Shown piece by piece: positions 37,928 to 50,492 of a stretch of DNA of 64,000 nt. The notes beneath the pieces were generated by a model. That model saw nothing but the letters and a program-made list of their open reading frames with translations. It did not search any database and was not told the DNA's origin. Numbering within the stretch: the stretch's first letter is position 1; each line of letters begins with the position of its first letter. The position numbers were made by a program, and so were the translations under genes. Origin of the DNA: Conoideocrella luteorostrata (Eukaryota; Ascomycota; Sordariomycetes; Hypocreales; Clavicipitaceae); NCBI GenBank assembly GCA_032433595.1, contig JASWJB010000025.1:186001-250000 (forward strand). The letters run 5' to 3'.

Positions 37928-38396
37928 TTATTTCTTCCACCATGTCTCGTCGTCCTTTTTGGCGCTGCATATGCTAGCAAGGATCGAGTCTTGGTGCTAG
38001 TTCTGCGGGTGGGCATTGATGGAGACATGGAGGGTTGCAGGGATGGGTTTGATGGGGGTCGATGGCTTTTGATGTACTCCGTAACTGCTCCACAGATGTC
38101 GAAAGGTCTGGTAGAATGGCGGCTTGTGGCTTTGGGAGCAGAACGCCGGTCTTGGATTGGGGGATAACTAACCAAGAGGAGAGGGGGAGTACTTTGGCAA
38201 AAGGATGGAGGTATGGAAGGATGGGGGGTTGGGGGCCGTTGATGACGGACAAGACTGACACTTTGGCGCTGGCCGGGCGGGCAAGATTCTGCGGCGGCGC
38301 TGCGTTGTCGCTTACTTCCAGGCTGGCCAGCTGCTCCGCGGGGCTGGCAAATGGTTGACAGGTGCTTTTTTCTGTGATGGCAACATGAAGGCTCAT
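37928..38396 (-). CDS. Candidate spliced micro-protein (49 residues)
   Basis: Exon 1 (38316-38396) starts at an ATG and ends at a strong GTAAGC donor; exon 2 (37928-37996) follows a TAG acceptor and ends in TAA, both in phase 0. The product would be a soluble 49-residue protein ending DDETWWKK. I do not recognise it. Against it: the intron is long (319 nt) with a poor 3' pyrimidine tract and no clear branch site, and one 9-mer copy lies inside it. Listed because conserved tiny genes are commonly missed, but it may be chance. Confidence 0.22.
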
Positions 38397-38639
38397 CTCG
38401 AGGCCTTACGCTTGTGGTTTGTTTGTGATGAGATAACCAATAGCATAATCGCCACCTAGGATTATCTGGGATTATAATCTAGGATACCCGCCGAGCACAT
38501 TTGCTTACTGATTATCAGCAAAACCAAGGCATGTTGACGAGCATAGCAAGGCGTCAGAGCACAAGCATGCAAACGGGACGTGGCGGGTTGCCTCGCGGGA
38601 AAAAGAGACATCCTCCATCGGCTGAAGCTAAACTTAGAA

Positions 38640-38658
38640 TACTCCGTATTACGGAGTA
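38640..38658. repeat. Inverted pair of the dispersed 9-mer
   Basis: TACTCCGTA and TACGGAGTA face each other across a single T, giving a 19-nt perfect dyad. It is the only head-to-head pair of exact copies this close in the window. Confidence 0.9.
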
Positions 38659-41600
38659 CTCTGCGCCTAATAATGTGACATGTTGGCGGGGATAGACCTG
38701 CATGTGCCGGTTACAATGAGCGAGATCAGGGAATAATAGTGAATAGTGGTCTGCCAGGCCGTGTAGTATGAAGCATGGAGCGGCAACGTGGTAACTAGTT
38801 TTGTGTTACTCGGAGCCCGCTGCCTCGAGTCAACCTGGTTCCTATCATTTCGTCCGATAACCCGACGTTTTATCGTTGGCGTACTGTACTGTACGGAGTG
38901 CAGACCAGGCTTGTGCTCCGTAGCGAGGCAGAGAGCACGTTGGGATATCACCAAGCTGGCTGAAAGCGTCAAGCCCTCTTGCCAAACAGCCAAACGCAAC
39001 CACCTCCGGCTTGCGCCAAGAAAGAGGCGAGACAGGAAGAAATCACCACGAGACATCTTGGAGCGGCACCGGCCGGCCGATATCCTGGGGGCTCCTGCCG
39101 CGGCCACCACAGCTGTAGGCTGTGGCTTGTACGGGGTGCTAGGTAAAATATTGTTTTCTTTTTTACGGAGTCCTGTTTGATTCAATTCTTCCCCCGAGGC
39201 AAGGGCAAGCCAAGGACAAATCGAATGTGGCATTGGTAGCCATCAGGGAACGTCGGTAAATCTTACCCGTTAGTTAGGTAGTCCGCCACTTTGGTTCATC
39301 ACATCTGCTGCAGTGCCGACCAACAGTAGCCAACAAGACGAACGGCAAGCTCTGTTTGGGTAACGTGTTCCAAGGCGACCCGGCTGTGCGGAGATGTTGT
39401 CTCCTGCACGAGTGGCTACGACCCCGTTTCGCTGCGGCTGCTTGACCATTAGTGACAGCCGTTTGTTGATCCGCTGTCAATGCCCAATGTCTGTGACGGG
39501 CAGAACAATGTGCGCTTGTTGGCTACCTGCGGATTCGGTATTCTATTCTCCTTGTCTTCCCCCGTCACAGCTCCGCTGCAGCAGCAACCCCGGCACCAGC
39601 TAAATTTGTGGTGACTCTGTTGCCACCAACTTGGTGTTTCATTCGAACAGCCAAGGAAATGACAGACGTTGGGAAGCGTAAAGCTACTTCGAGCACATGT
39701 CAAACTTGCCCATCTTGCTCTATCAGTCCATGCTCTTAGTTACTCTCCTTCGCACTTGTTGGTGTGCAACCCGGACGGTAAGGAAATTAACCTGCCCGCG
39801 CCACTCAGGGACCTTCGCACGAACTGGTCTACTACGTACTACTAAGTACGGAGTACTTCGTGCTCCATAATGCAATGGCCATCATGAGACTTTGACTGGT
39901 ATGCACTATAGAAAATATTAGCGCTATTAGTGCCGGCGAACGTCCCCGTCCCAGGACCAGTTCCCGCTGCCGGGCCCGGTCCCCCGGCTGCAACCCATCC
40001 ACGACAACATGAAGATGCCCAATGACCTCTTGCAATTGCCTGAGCACTGACGAGGGTCGACAAGGGAGGCATCGGTTCTGTAGACGACACCCCTCATTGA
40101 GACAACAGCCGTGCGCAATGTGTATCACGGGCATGTGCGTAGGTAGCGTCATCTGGCTGCTTGCGCTAGAGTTCAACAAGTCGGAAGGGCCCGTGGCGGC
40201 GCTCGTGGCGTTAGTCAGTCAGTCAGTCGCACAAAGGGGACATTATTCGCAAGGACTTTTGCCGGTCGACATGTTGTCATGAATAGGGAAGAGCTATAAC
40301 ACAAACGTATTATTAAATAGTGCCGTCAAGCGCCTCGGGAATTTGTATTACTGCACGTTTCATTCAAGGCTTCTTTTCAGCTGATGTCTGCGCCGAACGC
40401 TGAGGAAGGAGCGAAAGACGATGCGTCTCTGCGGGGCAAGCCGTCTCTATTGTGCACAGCTGTACGGAGTCACTAATCTTAATCTCGGCTGACGCAGTGA
40501 CTTGGGGATGGTTTGCAGATGCAGCAGGCGACGGATCTCTCCTTGTTTGAGCTCGGAGAAAGTATCCGTTTCTGCTCGAGCCAGTCGTCAGTAACGCGCC
40601 GCTGATGGGAATGAGTCTCTCATCCACAGTATTAGCTGCTGAGCTAGCTTCTTCGTAGATTGGCAGGCTCGTGGATGTGATACTAATACTACTATACTGA
40701 CTAGTTTTAAGTTTCTTGGTCGCGTCCCGCATTCCTCGCATTGGTATGTACTAGTATAATGCAACAGCACGCTTTTATGAGCTCCAATAACATGGTGATA
40801 GCGTCATGTTTCCTTCGGCTGTTGCTTGCTCGAAACAGCTATAGCATATGGGTTTGCTATCGGATTGAACTTTCACATGCACATGGCATTGACTGGATGC
40901 CTTGCACTCGCCTGATAGTTCAGATTAAGCCGAGTTGTTACAGCAGAGAGTTTGTTGAAATGTGTGCTCGGGTCATAGAGGTAGTCACTACGCCGTAGAT
41001 GGCCTCGACAAACAATTAGCATGGCCTGGCATGGGGCCGCATGAACAGTTGACAAACCCAAAAGGGGGTGGAGGGGGGAGGAAGGAGGGGGCTTGGGCTG
41101 CGCTAGAAATGCAGGATGCTGCATGGTTGACAAGGGCTCAAGGCGATTCTAGGTGGCGGGCCAATGGATAGCCCTGTTGGCATGACAAACTTGGTGGATC
41201 GTATGGATTATTACTCCGTACTGATGGTGCTGGCAATTGTTTTCGATCGTCACTGCTGTGATTCCTGACAGAAGAAGCAAGGGCCTGAGAGCGATTACGC
41301 CCTATCCGTATCCTAGCATTGTATATAGGCTGTGTTGTCCATCTTGAACTTCAACCGCTCATTTCTGAGCATGGTTGGCTCCACGTCCGTGTGGGATTTT
41401 CGTCTGCCGGTACTCCGTACGGTTTGTCCTACAATATACTAGTACAAGTTGTCGCGGCTGCCGAAGGAAGATGAAGAAGTGGCTCCGCCATGTGCAAGGG
41501 AGCACCATGATATTACTTGCGTGGAGGCCGGAGAACTTACATAGCCGTCCGGGCCCCCGCTCCCTGGGAGTCTTTGGGCATGGCGTGGCGTGATGTTGGT

Positions 41601-41879
41601 AATGGATATCATGCCGCATGCAAGATGAGGTCAACTTGGGTCAGCTCAAGAGAGCAAGGATATACCTACTGGGTACAGACTGGGCATAGAATGGAACGAG
41701 AGCGTCAAGTGACCGATTCGGAAGGCGCATTACGACGCCTTATTGCGTCTGGTACCAAATATCTTTACCCGCTTCTCAAGAGCGCATTATTGAACGCTCA
41801 ATAGCTACCGGAAACCTGAACGAAATTCTCCAGCGTTTTTTCTGACAGCCTGAGTCGCGATCGAGAGCTGGAAGTAAGT

Positions 41880-42240
41880 ATATATTTTCTTTGGGACAAT
41901 GCACTGACTTACTATTAATTGTGTTTTAAATGGTCAGATTTTTTGGCGTTGTCCTTATGATGAAAAAACAAATTAAACGCCGGCGGCACCCCGCCGGAGA
42001 ACACTGACCAACAATACCACTACTATTAATTGTAATAATATAACACGACAGAAGGAAGTCAAAGCGATAAAATACAATGATTTTGGGCTCAAGCTGTAAC
42101 TAACCCGCCTTATTCTGGATATCGGAAAGTTTTACAGGACTCGCAAGGGGATAGAAGCGGCGTGTGTGGAGTTCCGTACCGCGGCTGAACTGATATGTAT
42201 CGGCGACTATATTAGGGAGTTTCATGACAGCCAGCCGGTG
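41880..42240. other. AT-rich segment with nested inverted repeats
   Basis: An AT-rich patch with many stops on both strands. At 41980-41997 a GC stem-loop (CCGGCGG, CACC loop, CCGCCGG) stands out; it is flanked by TGGTCAG near 41934 and CTGACCA near 42003, and by direct copies of ACTATTAATTGT near 41911 and 42021. It may be a decayed mobile element or a structured RNA. Confidence 0.4.
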
Positions 42241-43226
42241 TTTTAGGGATAATTATTTGTCCATATGCGCCCCCCGATCCGGACTCTCTGGGGGATGCCT
42301 CAAGACTACTCTGTTTATTACTTGAAATTGCAGGAGTAACGACGGCACCAGGCTTGGGCTTCCGTCTCCCAGCTGTCGGTCTGCTTTGTCGGATCGTAAG
42401 CTCTCAACTAAACCAGGAGGGTCCCTAGTGACTTACTTCGAAAACAATTCCGGAACAATAACTGCCATTGTAGGACAGAGCCAATTTCTCTGCTAATTGG
42501 CCCATTTTCACCTTTGTCGTAGTTGAAACCAAGCATTAAGAACCATCATCATATCCAGAGCTGGGCTTGTGTTTGCCAGTTTGGACACGTGCTGCGCAGG
42601 AAGTAAGTCCTTGTCGAGCTGTGCGCCCCTGTCCTGCAATACCCAGCCCAATGAGGCATTCAAAAAAGAGGCACAGAATGAATAATGTTCTAGGCGCCCG
42701 AACTCCATGGAAGTGGACTGATCAATGCTTGCCTGGGTGTATATCCTTGCTCCCGAATGCCAAATCGTCATTCATATGCTACTCAATAGGCTTCACGTCG
42801 CACAGTTATTTTCTTAGTCATGCTTGACCAACCTTACCGCATGTTGCCTACTCTTAAGACTTCACCGCAAGATGAGAACCGTGAACCTGCAGAGTTCAGC
42901 AAAATCAACCTTCACGATTCGCAATCTCCTCAAGCTTGACTCAGGTGCCATACTGTGAAGAATCAGAGCAGCAATTGCGCATGCACGCATTTCGACGTAC
43001 AGCTGGTCTGTACTCTCTCCCACTTGAGTTAGAAGTGCCCCGCGGACGCCGCCAATTTTTTTGCACCCCACCATCTGGGGCTTCAGCCATAGACATCATC
43101 GGAAGAAAAAAGTTGTTCTCGTCCAAGTTTGCTCGTACTTCTGTCTTCTTTTCTTCTTTTCCCTCAATTGCTGTGATACCCCGACGTCTATACTCGACTC
43201 CGCACTGCCTCTATTCTTCATTCAAG

Positions 43227-44692
<1,466 letters not shown>

Positions 44693-45018
44693 GCAACCCT
44701 TGGTGTGTGCTGGGATCAGAAAAGTACAAACACAAGATATGAGTCTACAATAGGTCGTCATAACTGCAATTGTAAGCGCGATATTGACTTGGGTAATTAT
44801 TGTCGCAACACGCCTTGCTGCGAGTATTAGATAGAATAACGAAGTGACGTTTGATTATTGGCATCTTCTTTTGCTTCTCTGGGAGCGTGCTTTCATGCTT
44901 GAAACCCAGTCATAAGACACTCGCGCCGTAGAAGTGAATGTCTGTTGTGGTGACAGCAAATTTCCTGAAAATGATCCATTCCCTTCCGTATCGTAGCTTC
45001 TGCAATATCTATGACATC
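44693..45018. other. Convergent 3' ends of spe3 and the Nit amidase gene
   Basis: Only 326 bp separate the two stop codons, which face each other. Normal fungal 3' UTRs would nearly touch or overlap here, so antisense overlap of the two transcripts is possible. No other element seen. Confidence 0.6.
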
Positions 45019-46044
45019 TCAACGGCTGGGTTCCTTGAACTGTACCGTCCCCTCACTCACATCAGGATACACATCGAATCTTCTCTGCGTCGATAATGGA
45101 ATGTTCTTCCTTGTTTCGGCAATCACACCTCCCTCTAGCTCCGTCTCAATAATCGCCTCAGTTTCCTCCGCCTCCACCAGGACCTTGGCCATAGGATCGA
45201 CTATCATACTATGTCCCCAAGCATTATAACTTGCACTCATATCCCTCGCAGGACTGCACATGGCCACGTATATCTGATTATCCACTGCCCTCGACTGCGC
45301 CAGGAGCTTCCAATGCAGCGCTCCCGTCGTCAAATTAAATGCCCCCGGGTAGATTAGCGCAAAGGCCCCCTTCCGAGCAGCTATGGTAGCTAACTCTGGA
45401 AACCGAACGTCATAACAAATAGCTACAGCAATGGTTCCATACTCGGGTAGATCAATCAACGTGACCTTGTTGCCTGGGCTTAAAACATCTGATTCCTTGA
45501 AGGTGATCTTTCCGGGGATATCAATATCAAAGAGGTGAACCTTTCTGTGGGTGCCCAGGAGTTTGCCATCCGGACCGAATGTCAAGCTGGTGTTAAAGTA
45601 TTTTTTGGAGTTGGGGCAGAGTTCCGGAATGGATCCTCCGATGAGGTAGATCTTGTTGTCGGCTGCCATGGAGGACAGGGCGTGATAAGAGGGAGATTGC
45701 TCCTCTGTCGGAGGGACAGACGAGGGGAGCGATAACGTCTCCGCGTAGTCCGGGAAGAATTGGCATCCGTAAGGTGAGTTGAAACATTCCGGGAGAATGA
45801 TGATGTTGGATCCGTTGGAGGCTGCTTGGCGCACTTGAGAAGCTGCGTGCTTGAGGTTGGCAGCTTTGTCGGGTCCAGAGGCGAGTTGGATACAGGCTAG
45901 CTTGACGGGCTTTTTGAGCACCGGCGGCAATGATTGGGAAGACATATTGCGAATGAGAGGGGCGATCGGCTTGAGGGGGCTTGAGGGAAGAGCTTTGAGT
46001 TGGGTATACAGTTTGAAGGGATGGCGGAAGGAAGTTGGCCGCAT
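45019..46044 (-). CDS. Nit2/Nit3-type carbon-nitrogen hydrolase (omega-amidase or deaminated-glutathione amidase)
   Basis: Intronless, 341 residues. The nitrilase-superfamily triad is complete: Glu86 (LPECFNSPYG), Lys168 (HRKVHLFD) and Cys210 (AVAICYDVRFPE), followed by the expected PGAFNLTTGALHW and CSPARD blocks. Close relatives of this type (yeast Nit3, mammalian NIT1/NIT2) hydrolyse alpha-ketoglutaramate or repair deaminated glutathione; which one applies cannot be decided by eye. The first 33 residues are basic (Arg, Lys, His), hydroxylated and free of acidic residues, like a mitochondrial presequence, and a second ATG at Met34 (MSSQ) begins the conserved part. Dual mitochondrial and cytosolic forms through two starts are therefore likely, as known for mammalian NIT1. 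Converges with spe3. Confidence 0.93.
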   Translation of the reverse strand: MRPTSFRHPFKLYTQLKALPSSPLKPIAPLIRNMSSQSLPPVLKKPVKLACIQLASGPDKAANLKHAASQVRQAASNGSNIIILPECFNSPYGCQFFPDYAETLSLPSSVPPTEEQSPSYHALSSMAADNKIYLIGGSIPELCPNSKKYFNTSLTFGPDGKLLGTHRKVHLFDIDIPGKITFKESDVLSPGNKVTLIDLPEYGTIAVAICYDVRFPELATIAARKGAFALIYPGAFNLTTGALHWKLLAQSRAVDNQIYVAMCSPARDMSASYNAWGHSMIVDPMAKVLVEAEETEAIIETELEGGVIAETRKNIPLSTQRRFDVYPDVSEGTVQFKEPSR

Positions 46045-47577
46045 GGCGTGGTTTGAAGAGTGGGGAGGGTGAGAGTGTGACGATGAAGGTGTTCTTGAGA
46101 GCTTTGAGGTCGTTGCGATTACGGACCAGTGGTGGGTGAGGGACAGGTGTGGGGTGGGGGAATAAGAGCGGACGAGTGATGTCGCGGATTCGATGGGGAG
46201 GATCTATTATAACGCCTCTATAACAGTTGAAATAATACCGATACGACGGTTTTCAAGGCCTTATAGATAAATAAAACGCTTTTTTGCGAGAAATTCTGCT
46301 TAGGGCGTGGCGCAACGGGATAATTGGGTTGCCCATCGGACCCTGTCGACTTACACTAGTTTTGTCACGCTGCAGTACTGCCACAGTCAAATACTTGTCC
46401 GGAGGTTGGGCGATTGGAAGCGGCTATCGGTCTGCTAACGGAATTATTTTACTAATATCATGCAGTACAGGCTTTGCCAAGTCATCCACACTCATCGTCT
46501 GTAGTAAGTGCTGTTATAGTCTATCTTCGTCACATTCGAGGGCCGGCCAACAGACTCTCGAGCAAATATCTTGTGTGATCCACGAAAATGGCTTGAGGCA
46601 ATATCCATTGAACGACATATCGTTCGTCAGGGAAAGCGGAGCTTTACGATTAAGCAAGGCGAGGGCAGGAGCAGGGAGAGGCGTAACTTCTCACTTTACG
46701 CTTTAATGGGCTGGCACAAGTGGTATCCGATTTTTCTGCCTCTCTAATTAGTTTAATTTGTTAATTTATTCCACCATTGGTTAATGAAATTCGTGATGTT
46801 TCATGATGTATTGCATCGCGAAGATATGGTGTTCAGGAACCCTAAGATACAGAAAAAAGACGGTGTGATTCTGGTATGGAAGAAGCCTGCTGCAGGCGTC
46901 CCCCGGAGGGATCACGTAAGATAAGAGTAACATTATCAGCAGCAGCAGCAGCAGCGGCACCAAATACCAGCGGCATAATTAACTTATCCGAAGCTTTCCC
47001 TGCGCCTATGGTGTCGATAAAGTCGGCTGGCATACAGTATCTCGCAGGAGTATACCAGGTTTGTCGACCCCGGACGCACACCTAGAACTCACATATATCG
47101 GTGTCTGCGACACAACCAGCAACGTTCCATAAACTCTATGAAAGGTTCTTGCAGAGACCTTCCGTAATTCGTAGAGACCTCACATGTAATAAGATCAAAT
47201 GATCTGCCGGATTATCCGACAGTTATCGAGTTACTGTGCACTTCAATACAGCCAATTTAATCATAGCATGCATAGGAACAAGGCTCCGAATAAAGACGCA
47301 CTTCTTGAAAACGGGGGAAAAATCCTTGATTCGATGATCGCCTGCCAACAAGAGGGATAAGCCTCCTTCTTATAGCTATATCATTTGATCTGACCAATCT
47401 GGTCAGGTCCAAACCCACGTGAATTCATTCCTGCCACCCTAGAAGCTTCATTCTGCCGACACACTAGCCTGTTCACGAGTTACATAAATGTGTGAAATCT
47501 GTTCCAAGTTCAAACACGTTATCACTGGGCTTTTTTTTGAACTTCTGTTCCTGTTTGGAAACAACCGCGCAAATGCT
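46045..47577. other. Spacer between the Nit amidase and the GH24 gene
   Basis: Holds the Nit promoter and the GH24 3' region. A 140-codon plus-strand frame (46284-46706) has no recognisable family. A short CAG repeat lies at 46937-46954. No copy of the dispersed 9-mer. Confidence 0.5.
46937..46954. repeat. (CAG)6 microsatellite
   Basis: Six CAG triplets in non-coding DNA 3' of the GH24 gene. Confidence 0.9.
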
Positions 47578-48308
47578 TCAACAATTGACAGGCAGAGCTC
47601 CTTGGTCTGTTGCCGTCTGAGCAAGTGCAACCTCCTTATTTCGTCGTGTAGTCAAACCAGGCAACACCTTGCCGCCGCCCTTGTTCCATTGCGGCAACTC
47701 ATTGGCAATAACTGCGTTGGGGTCCTCCCCCGCGTTCAGGCGCTTGATGAGAGACGAGGATTTGGCAGCACCGCAGCCGATGTTAAACGTCCAGCTGACT
47801 AGAGCACCGTATTGGTTGGTGTTCAGGTGGACATTGGAGCCGGTACCAAGAGTGATGCATTGCTGGGCGGGCTGTGGAGGGAAAGAAGAAGCTAATTAGA
47901 CGGTCTGCTTGGTTTGGGTATAACTGAAGGACGGTATGTGGGTATGTACGTACGGTAATGTCACTCTTAAGAAGTTGAGTGCCAGTATCTTCATTCAAGG
48001 GAAACGGGAACTGGACTTCGGAGCAGCCACTGTTCTGGCATTTGTGCCCATACCCGACCGTGGGTAGGCCAACGGGGTCGGGCTCTAGATGTTAAGTCAA
48101 TCAGTCAGAATGTATATCTTTTTCACTTGCACATGACGGCTTCTAATGATGTTGAGCACGTACTGGGCGACGGCTCAAAGCCTTCAGAACTCCGAATCAA
48201 TTGAACGGTAGCATCATTAACCGGGGGGCCGGTACAGGCGCGACGCTCTGGGGCAGCGAGAACTGTAGCCGTGAGGAGAAGTATGCTTGAGTGGAAGAGT
48301 CGGACCAT
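47578..48308 (-). CDS. Secreted GH24 (phage T4 type) lysozyme / muramidase
   Basis: Predicted to cleave the N-acetylmuramic acid to N-acetylglucosamine bond of bacterial peptidoglycan, outside the cell. Three exons (48164-48308, 47954-48084, 47578-47871) in agreeing phases give 189 residues. A signal peptide covers about residues 1-19 (hydrophobic core SSILLLTATVLA before AAPERR). The T4-lysozyme catalytic arrangement is exact: Glu42 in SSEGF, eight residues, Asp51, five residues, Thr57 in LPTVGYGH. Several cysteines (in CTGPP, KCQNSGC, QQCIT, NIGCG and the C-terminal NC) suggest disulfides of a secreted form. The helical core LVSWTFNIGCGAA and the TTRRNKEVAL tail follow the family. GH24 is chiefly bacterial and phage; fungal spliced copies are known, and transfer from bacteria is the usual explanation. 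Upstream and divergent lies the four-span protein gene. Confidence 0.93.
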
Positions 48309-49645
48309 TTTGAGAAAACTGTGTGAATAAAATCATGTGTATTTTCCCTGTGACTTGTTCAGTTGAGACTGTATGGAGAGCCAGAATGGACATTGCGAAA
48401 GAATCGCCCTGAACTATATACCCGCGAGAGATGGCCAACAAGGGCTATACGGCCCATGCGAGACAGGAACTGCGTCGCTCGCAATGGGCAATATGGAACC
48501 ATTGACGCAATGGCTATCCAAATGCGAACGGTGATCGACATAAGGGACCAGTTTAGAAGCCGCTCCACCAACGAAGTCGATCACGAATGTACCAATGCGA
48601 GAAACACGAGCCATATCAGGAACGAGAAACTGAGCTAGTGGGCCAGTCAGCTGGCACGGAGAGTAGCCTCAGCCCAGTTCGAACTTGTTGTGTCTTAATG
48701 CTCCCTTGAGATGGCTTCTATTAGTCGACTGTTAAAGCTTTTTGTGCCTTTCGTTTCACGTGATGTTTAACATGGAGATAATCGCTCGGTGAGCCGGTTC
48801 AGATGACGCAAGGCAACTATTCATCTCATCGCCCTGAAGATAACACAGCAAGTGTTCATAGGTAGTAAATAAAAAAATTAAAAATTAAAAATTAAAAACC
48901 ACTACAAAATTTAATTTTTTTTTTAGAAATTAATTTATATAAACTATGTATATAAACTAATTCGCGCACAAGTATAAAGGTGACAGCTGATCTTGTTGAG
49001 CTCCGAGTCTGAAATCAGGAAGACGTAGACGTGGCAACACAATTCGTATAGCCTGTCGCCCAGATCGGCTCAATTTTGGACAGAAGAGCCATGTGACGAG
49101 TGAGCTTAAGATATGGCCGACCAATTGATTGTTGATCAACATTGAGTCTGGCTGATCGCCTGTGTTCTCTCCCAATCCCTGTCCAATCTCCCATCATCCC
49201 CCATCATCCGGACGACGTTGCAGAATACAGTTCATTGCTCCTGCGACACGCAGCGAACGCTTTGTTGGATCTCCGGGTGCAGCTGCGGCCCCACCAATCG
49301 GAACCCTTTAGACAACAGCAGTCCGTGTGCCCCCCCATGTCATGCGTCTGCCGCAATCAGGCAGCGTTTGATTGAACCTTTTGCCATCGATCGGTCACTG
49401 CGGCCGGGACCTGCTTGCCTGCCAACTGCGACCTGCTAATTAGCTAACGGCGCGACTGCTAACTAACGGCCTGCAACCTGCAGTTTGCACCAAAGCTTGT
49501 TGACCCGATCGTCTGCTGCCATTCCCTTGGATGCCGTCTCAGCCACCATCAACATTTCGTCAACCTCCCCTCCCACAATCCAGACACCAAAACGTGTCTG
49601 TTCCTACCCACGCAACACCCATCACCGCGCGTGTACGCCACAATT
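48309..49645. other. Divergent promoter region GH24 / four-span protein
   Basis: 1.3 kb between two divergent starts. It contains an AT-rich low-complexity patch near 48860-48960 (listed separately). No coding region with family support and no 9-mer copy. Confidence 0.5.
48868..48960. repeat. AT-rich patch with AAAAATT repeats
   Basis: A run of four AAAAATT-like units followed by T-rich and TATATAAACTA-like repeats. The A-rich and T-rich halves are mutually complementary and could form a weak hairpin. It lies about 560 bp upstream of the GH24 start. Confidence 0.7.
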
Positions 49646-50492
49646 ATGACTCGTACGCTCGTCTACTCCCTGGCCTTGGTGGCCTTTGTGGCCTGTAAGT
49701 GACCTATTATTTTCTTTTCCTTGATCTGATCTGGTTCGCGAGCGGACGACACGAGTTGCCCACGGTGTCGCCCCGCAAGCTGACCCATGACGTACTCGAT
49801 CTTCATAATACTCAACGAAAGATGCTCTTAAAAATGGACTTCTGTATAAGAGAGTTCCTGATATTTCGAGAGCTGTACTTGCGCAGATTGACTTGCCATT
49901 ACCAACGCGACAATGAGTCAGCATGCTAACAGAACGCACAGCGACCGCCATGATCGTAGCATCCATCGCTCAAACAGACTGGATTTTTTACTACGTCAGA
50001 ACTCCGAAAGGCGACACCGTCACGGTACATGTTGGGCTGCATGAGCGCTGCTTCAGCACACACGATCCGCCCTGTAAACCATATCCTCCACCCCAAATGT
50101 GCGAAGGAACAACGGGTCAATGGTTTTGTTCCGTGTGGAAAACCGTTGGGTTCCTGGCTACCTTCTCCACCATTCTCTGTCTGGCGGGTTTGGTCTGTTT
50201 TTTGGTGGTTATAAAGGGTGGCAAATACAGGCGAGAGACTGGCTGGCCTCTAATCAGTGGCATGCTCACACTGGTTGCGCTGATTCAGTTTGCCGTCCTC
50301 ATTGCAGTGTGGTATCTGTATGAACACGACGACCAATTTACCATTCCCGGTTGGCACCTAGGCGCCTCTTGGGACATCAGTCTTGCTAGTGCGATCCTGT
50401 CCCTAGCTACGGCTGTTGGCCTGACCGTATCAGCTTACTTATTACCTCCTGAAGAAGGCTATGAATTTCTGGAGGACGACGTTGATGCCTGA
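49646..50492 (+). CDS. Claudin-like four-span membrane protein
   Basis: Two exons (49646-49694 and 49942-50492, phase 1) give 199 residues. Four hydrophobic spans are visible: near 5-28 at the N-terminus, then about 82-108 (FLATFSTILCLAGLVCFLVV), about 119-141 and about 158-178. A loop of some 50 residues after span 1 holds four to five cysteines (LHERC, PPCKP, MCEG, FCSVW), as in claudin/PMP22-like proteins, and the tail PEEGYEFLED is acidic. Similar fungal proteins are widespread in ascomycetes and sometimes carry unrelated names such as splicing factor; no function is established from sequence. The short first exon was accepted because it supplies the start of span 1 and the phase matches. 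Confidence 0.85.

Larger units (their letters stand above)
37304..43226. other. 5.9-kb gene-poor block
   Basis: Between the G-alpha gene and spermidine synthase no gene is firmly supported. It holds seven exact 9-mers (38075, 38640, 38650, 39847, 41212, 41411 and one inverted pair among them), an AT-rich dyad segment near 41.9-42.2 kb and a possible 49-residue gene (37928-38396). A 188-codon minus-strand frame at 38667-39233 has no recognisable family. The last 300 bp form the spermidine synthase leader. Confidence 0.45.

Noticed and set aside
38667..39233. 188-codon minus-strand frame
   Set aside because: No family, no signal peptide, composition like neighbouring non-coding DNA, and it contains near copies of the dispersed 9-mer in its sequence.
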